Source: Turritopsis dohrnii
Lineage: Eukaryota; Cnidaria; Hydrozoa; Anthoathecata; Oceaniidae
Reading direction: 5' to 3'
Length of the DNA: 64,000 nt
Assembly: GCA_027922465.2 (NCBI GenBank)
Contig: BQMF02000296.1
Coordinates: 248,001-312,000, forward strand
Below the pieces are notes generated by a model. It saw only the letters and a list, made by a program, of their open reading frames with translations, was not told the DNA's origin and did no database searches. Of this stretch, positions 61,517-64,000 are shown in pieces; the stretch's first letter is position 1, and each line of letters opens with the position of its first letter. Position numbers and translations under genes: made by a program.

Positions 61517-64000
61517 GGAGGTGGTGAAACTTTATTTAAAAAAACCTTTTTAACACTCAACCCTTTTAAGTAGGATTTTTTTCCAATGGCAAAACTTTGA
61601 TGATTTTGTTGGACATGTCGGCAAATATGCTTTTCATGTTGGCAAAATTGTTTTTATTAAAATATGCTTTTCCCTCCCTCGTTTTCCTATGCGTATCTGG
61701 AACTTAGAGCAATTGGCGCACTCCCGATTGACATTTTTTCAGAATAAATGTTTTTCTCATTTAATCCTGACTTTCTTTGATTGATCTTTCAAGCATTTTG
61801 TATGAACATGAGTTATTTAAAATTTATTACTCTTTTGTGTATACATTTTGAGTTTTTTTGTTTAGTTGCTAATCTTCATTACGATCATGTTGAATATGTG
61901 ATCTTTTGCAAAACTTTTAAACGTTTTTTCTCAGTGTTCGGTTTTTAGCAAAGTTCCTACTATATACATCTTGGATCCCTTTTACAAAACTGAAAAACTC
62001 TGCCAAGGAGACTGCCACCATCCTCAAGTAAATAGATTTTTCTAAAATTTTTTTTTTTTTTTTTCTGAAAAGTGAACCATTCTCAAGTTATTAGGAAATA
62101 AAGTTAAAGTTTAGACAGAAAAAATTCACTTTTCAGGAAAAATGAAATAACTTGGAAATGAGGCTTTTACAAAAAATAATTAAAAACATTTTTTACTTTA
62201 CATCAATTGTGATTCTATCAAGAGTGGAATGAGCACTGGAAACTGAGTAGTTTTGTAAATGAAGTCCCTTTTTCCGAAGACAGGGTATGTGTAAATTTTG
62301 TGTAAATTTTCCAAGCCTCCTAAATTCTTACTAGTACAAAATTTTCTAATAACATTAATACCATTTGATAGCTTATAAAAAATGCTTTCCAATGATATAC
62401 AAGAAACGCTATGCATTTGAACAAATCGCGTAAAAGTTTTATGAATAATATTTAAAAACCATTCAATCCCTTCTGCACATGTGCAAGAAGAAAAGCAGCC
62501 AAAAGAATGCTTTTGATCGAAATTAAGTTAATTTTGTTTGGAAGAATAAGATGTCAAATTTCCTTTATTAACCCACAGACAAATAAAAAAATCTTGATCA
62601 ATTTGGAATGACGACATCATGTTAGGAACTCCTACAGACAAAAACAAAATTAAAAAAAAGTGTATATCACAGATCAAAAAGTCAGTGCAAATTGAAAACT
62701 TTGTTCTTCAAACCACAAGTTAATCTGCAAATATTGAGATAGATATTGCAAAAATAAAGCATAAGGTAAAAACAACCTCAATGATTTATCATACCTCCGA
62801 AATTATGAAGTCACCTAAAGTTAATACAACTGAAGACTAGTTCAAATATAAAGTGTCTTATACGACGGTGAAGAATTTATTGTACAATGTGAAAAAACTT
62901 TGTGTTCCCCTCCAGAGATGATAAAAGAAGATCTAAGAATTACAAATTTAAGAACAAGTGGATTTTCATAACCAAGGACTTCCAAGATATAAGTCTACAT
63001 TATTACATGCATTCAAAAATAACTTTATATAATGTATATACCTCTGAATGGCAAAATTCTGTTTTTTTTGGTATGAAATATGTAATATTAAGGATATCTG
63101 ATGACAGTATGACACACATTTTTAGTCATGTACTGTCAATGTTCCTAATTACAGACAGCCTTCCTAATTACGGACACAAAACAAAACATATTCTTTAAAT
63201 TAAAAACACGGCACACAGGATCTAATCTAGAATGGAAGGGCAGTGACCGGCAGAAGGAAAAAGGGAACATTATGAACATCCAAGGGGCACTTTTATTAGA
63301 AAAAGGTCAACTTGCGCTTTATTTCGGTGGGTTAAACCTGTGACCCCCCCAATACAAGAGTGATTTTTGAAGTTTTTAAAGTGAAATAAATTTTAAAACA
63401 AAAGAACGTAGAGGGCAGCGTCCAATCAACAGACTCTCTTTCGGCCTAGATTAGACCCTGGCGCATCTCGTACTGTCAACCAAACCTCTAAATCAGAGAT
63501 AAGCATATTTATTTCAATGCAATAAAATTACAGTTAGAATTTATTTTTCTTAATTTCAAAGATTTCTTTTACAACAGTTTCTTCTAAAATTGCCTGTTCT
63601 CTTGGGACCCACACACTGTTTTAGTGAGCTCTGTGTACAGTGATAACCATATTAACAGAAAAAAATGGCCACATGTAATATTGGTAATACCATCACATGA
63701 AACAGAGGGTTTTGACTGGTTGTAAATTAGCTGAGGTATGATTCTAGAAAGTTAATTTCATCATAAAATAAATCAAATATATATATATATATATAAAAAA
63801 GTTTTGTACGTCAATCAGAGGAGGAGGACATTTGTAGAGTATATTAAAATTAGATATCATAATGAAAGGCCATTATGATTCTACATGGTCAATTCTTCAC
63901 GTGTTGCTGCTAATAATTGCTCTGTCTCACAAAACATTTTATTCAGTTATACATGGAATCTTTGTTTACTTTTTATACCATCAATGAATCTAATTACACA
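61517..64000. other. No gene recognised; one MITE terminus near 63130
   Basis: A T-run (62050-62063) is followed by a small hairpin (GAAAAGTGAA versus TTCACTTTTC, about 62066-62140). At 63130-63176 lies a single terminus of the family at 58712-59359; its partner was not found before the window end. No further BCAS2 exon was recognised. Confidence 0.4.

Noticed and set aside
62902..63198. 98-codon plus-strand frame as a candidate BCAS2 or other exon
   Set aside because: Does not match BCAS2 exon 2, composition is random-like, and a MITE terminus overlaps its end.

Overview
The window is AT-rich animal nuclear DNA. Genes are split by introns with canonical GT/AG borders, intergenic DNA is crowded with small inverted-repeat transposons (MITEs), and the recognisable proteins are metazoan: UDP-glucose 6-dehydrogenase, an ABHD14-type hydrolase, a NACHT-WD40 protein, a Mab-21/cGAS-like protein, a claudin-like exon and BCAS2. 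The mix of Kolobok-like, Harbinger, hAT, pogo-like and CR1/jockey-type elements suggests an invertebrate such as a cnidarian. I infer this from gene and repeat content; no species marker is present.

Layout. 1-10 kb: MITEs, one claudin-like exon (minus strand), a tRNA-derived SINE and a dead hAT element. 10-18 kb: a broken tandem array of cGAS-like/Mab-21 genes. It has a 3' relic at about 10.2 kb, one complete 570-codon gene at 14723-16435 with an intact nucleotidyltransferase signature and a long Asp-rich tail, and a truncated third copy at about 16.6-17.7 kb. A TTAA-flanked transposon with a Mutator-like/Kolobok-type transposase separates the first two. 19.2-27.9 kb: complete 12-exon UDP-glucose 6-dehydrogenase (minus strand, 500 codons), with a dead LINE in intron 1. 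29-38 kb: almost entirely nested transposons. 38.9-39.6 kb: intronless ABHD14-like hydrolase. 41-48 kb: a pogo-like element, then a NACHT ATPase with a C-terminal WD40 propeller (plus strand). 50.4-55.7 kb: a ten-exon secreted protein with two tandem prolyl-hydroxylase-like Fe(II)/2-oxoglutarate domains (minus strand), the first lacking all the usual iron and 2-oxoglutarate ligands except one Asp. 55.8-61.5 kb: Harbinger-type and nested elements, plus the first coding exon of the splicing factor BCAS2/SPF27 (plus strand). 61.5-64 kb: no gene recognised.

Most interesting points: the cGAS-like tandem array with its acidic-tailed intact member; the dual-domain oxygenase with a degenerate first domain; two Harbinger MITEs that keep recognisable 5' stubs of their own genes; and a three-layer nested insertion whose innermost element, when removed at its TA duplication, rejoins a retrotransposon reading frame. 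UDP-glucose dehydrogenase, ABHD14 and BCAS2 are independent housekeeping genes with no sign of functional linkage. The cGAS-like and NACHT-WD40 genes are both plausible innate-sensing proteins, but they lie 26 kb apart and nothing in the sequence couples them.
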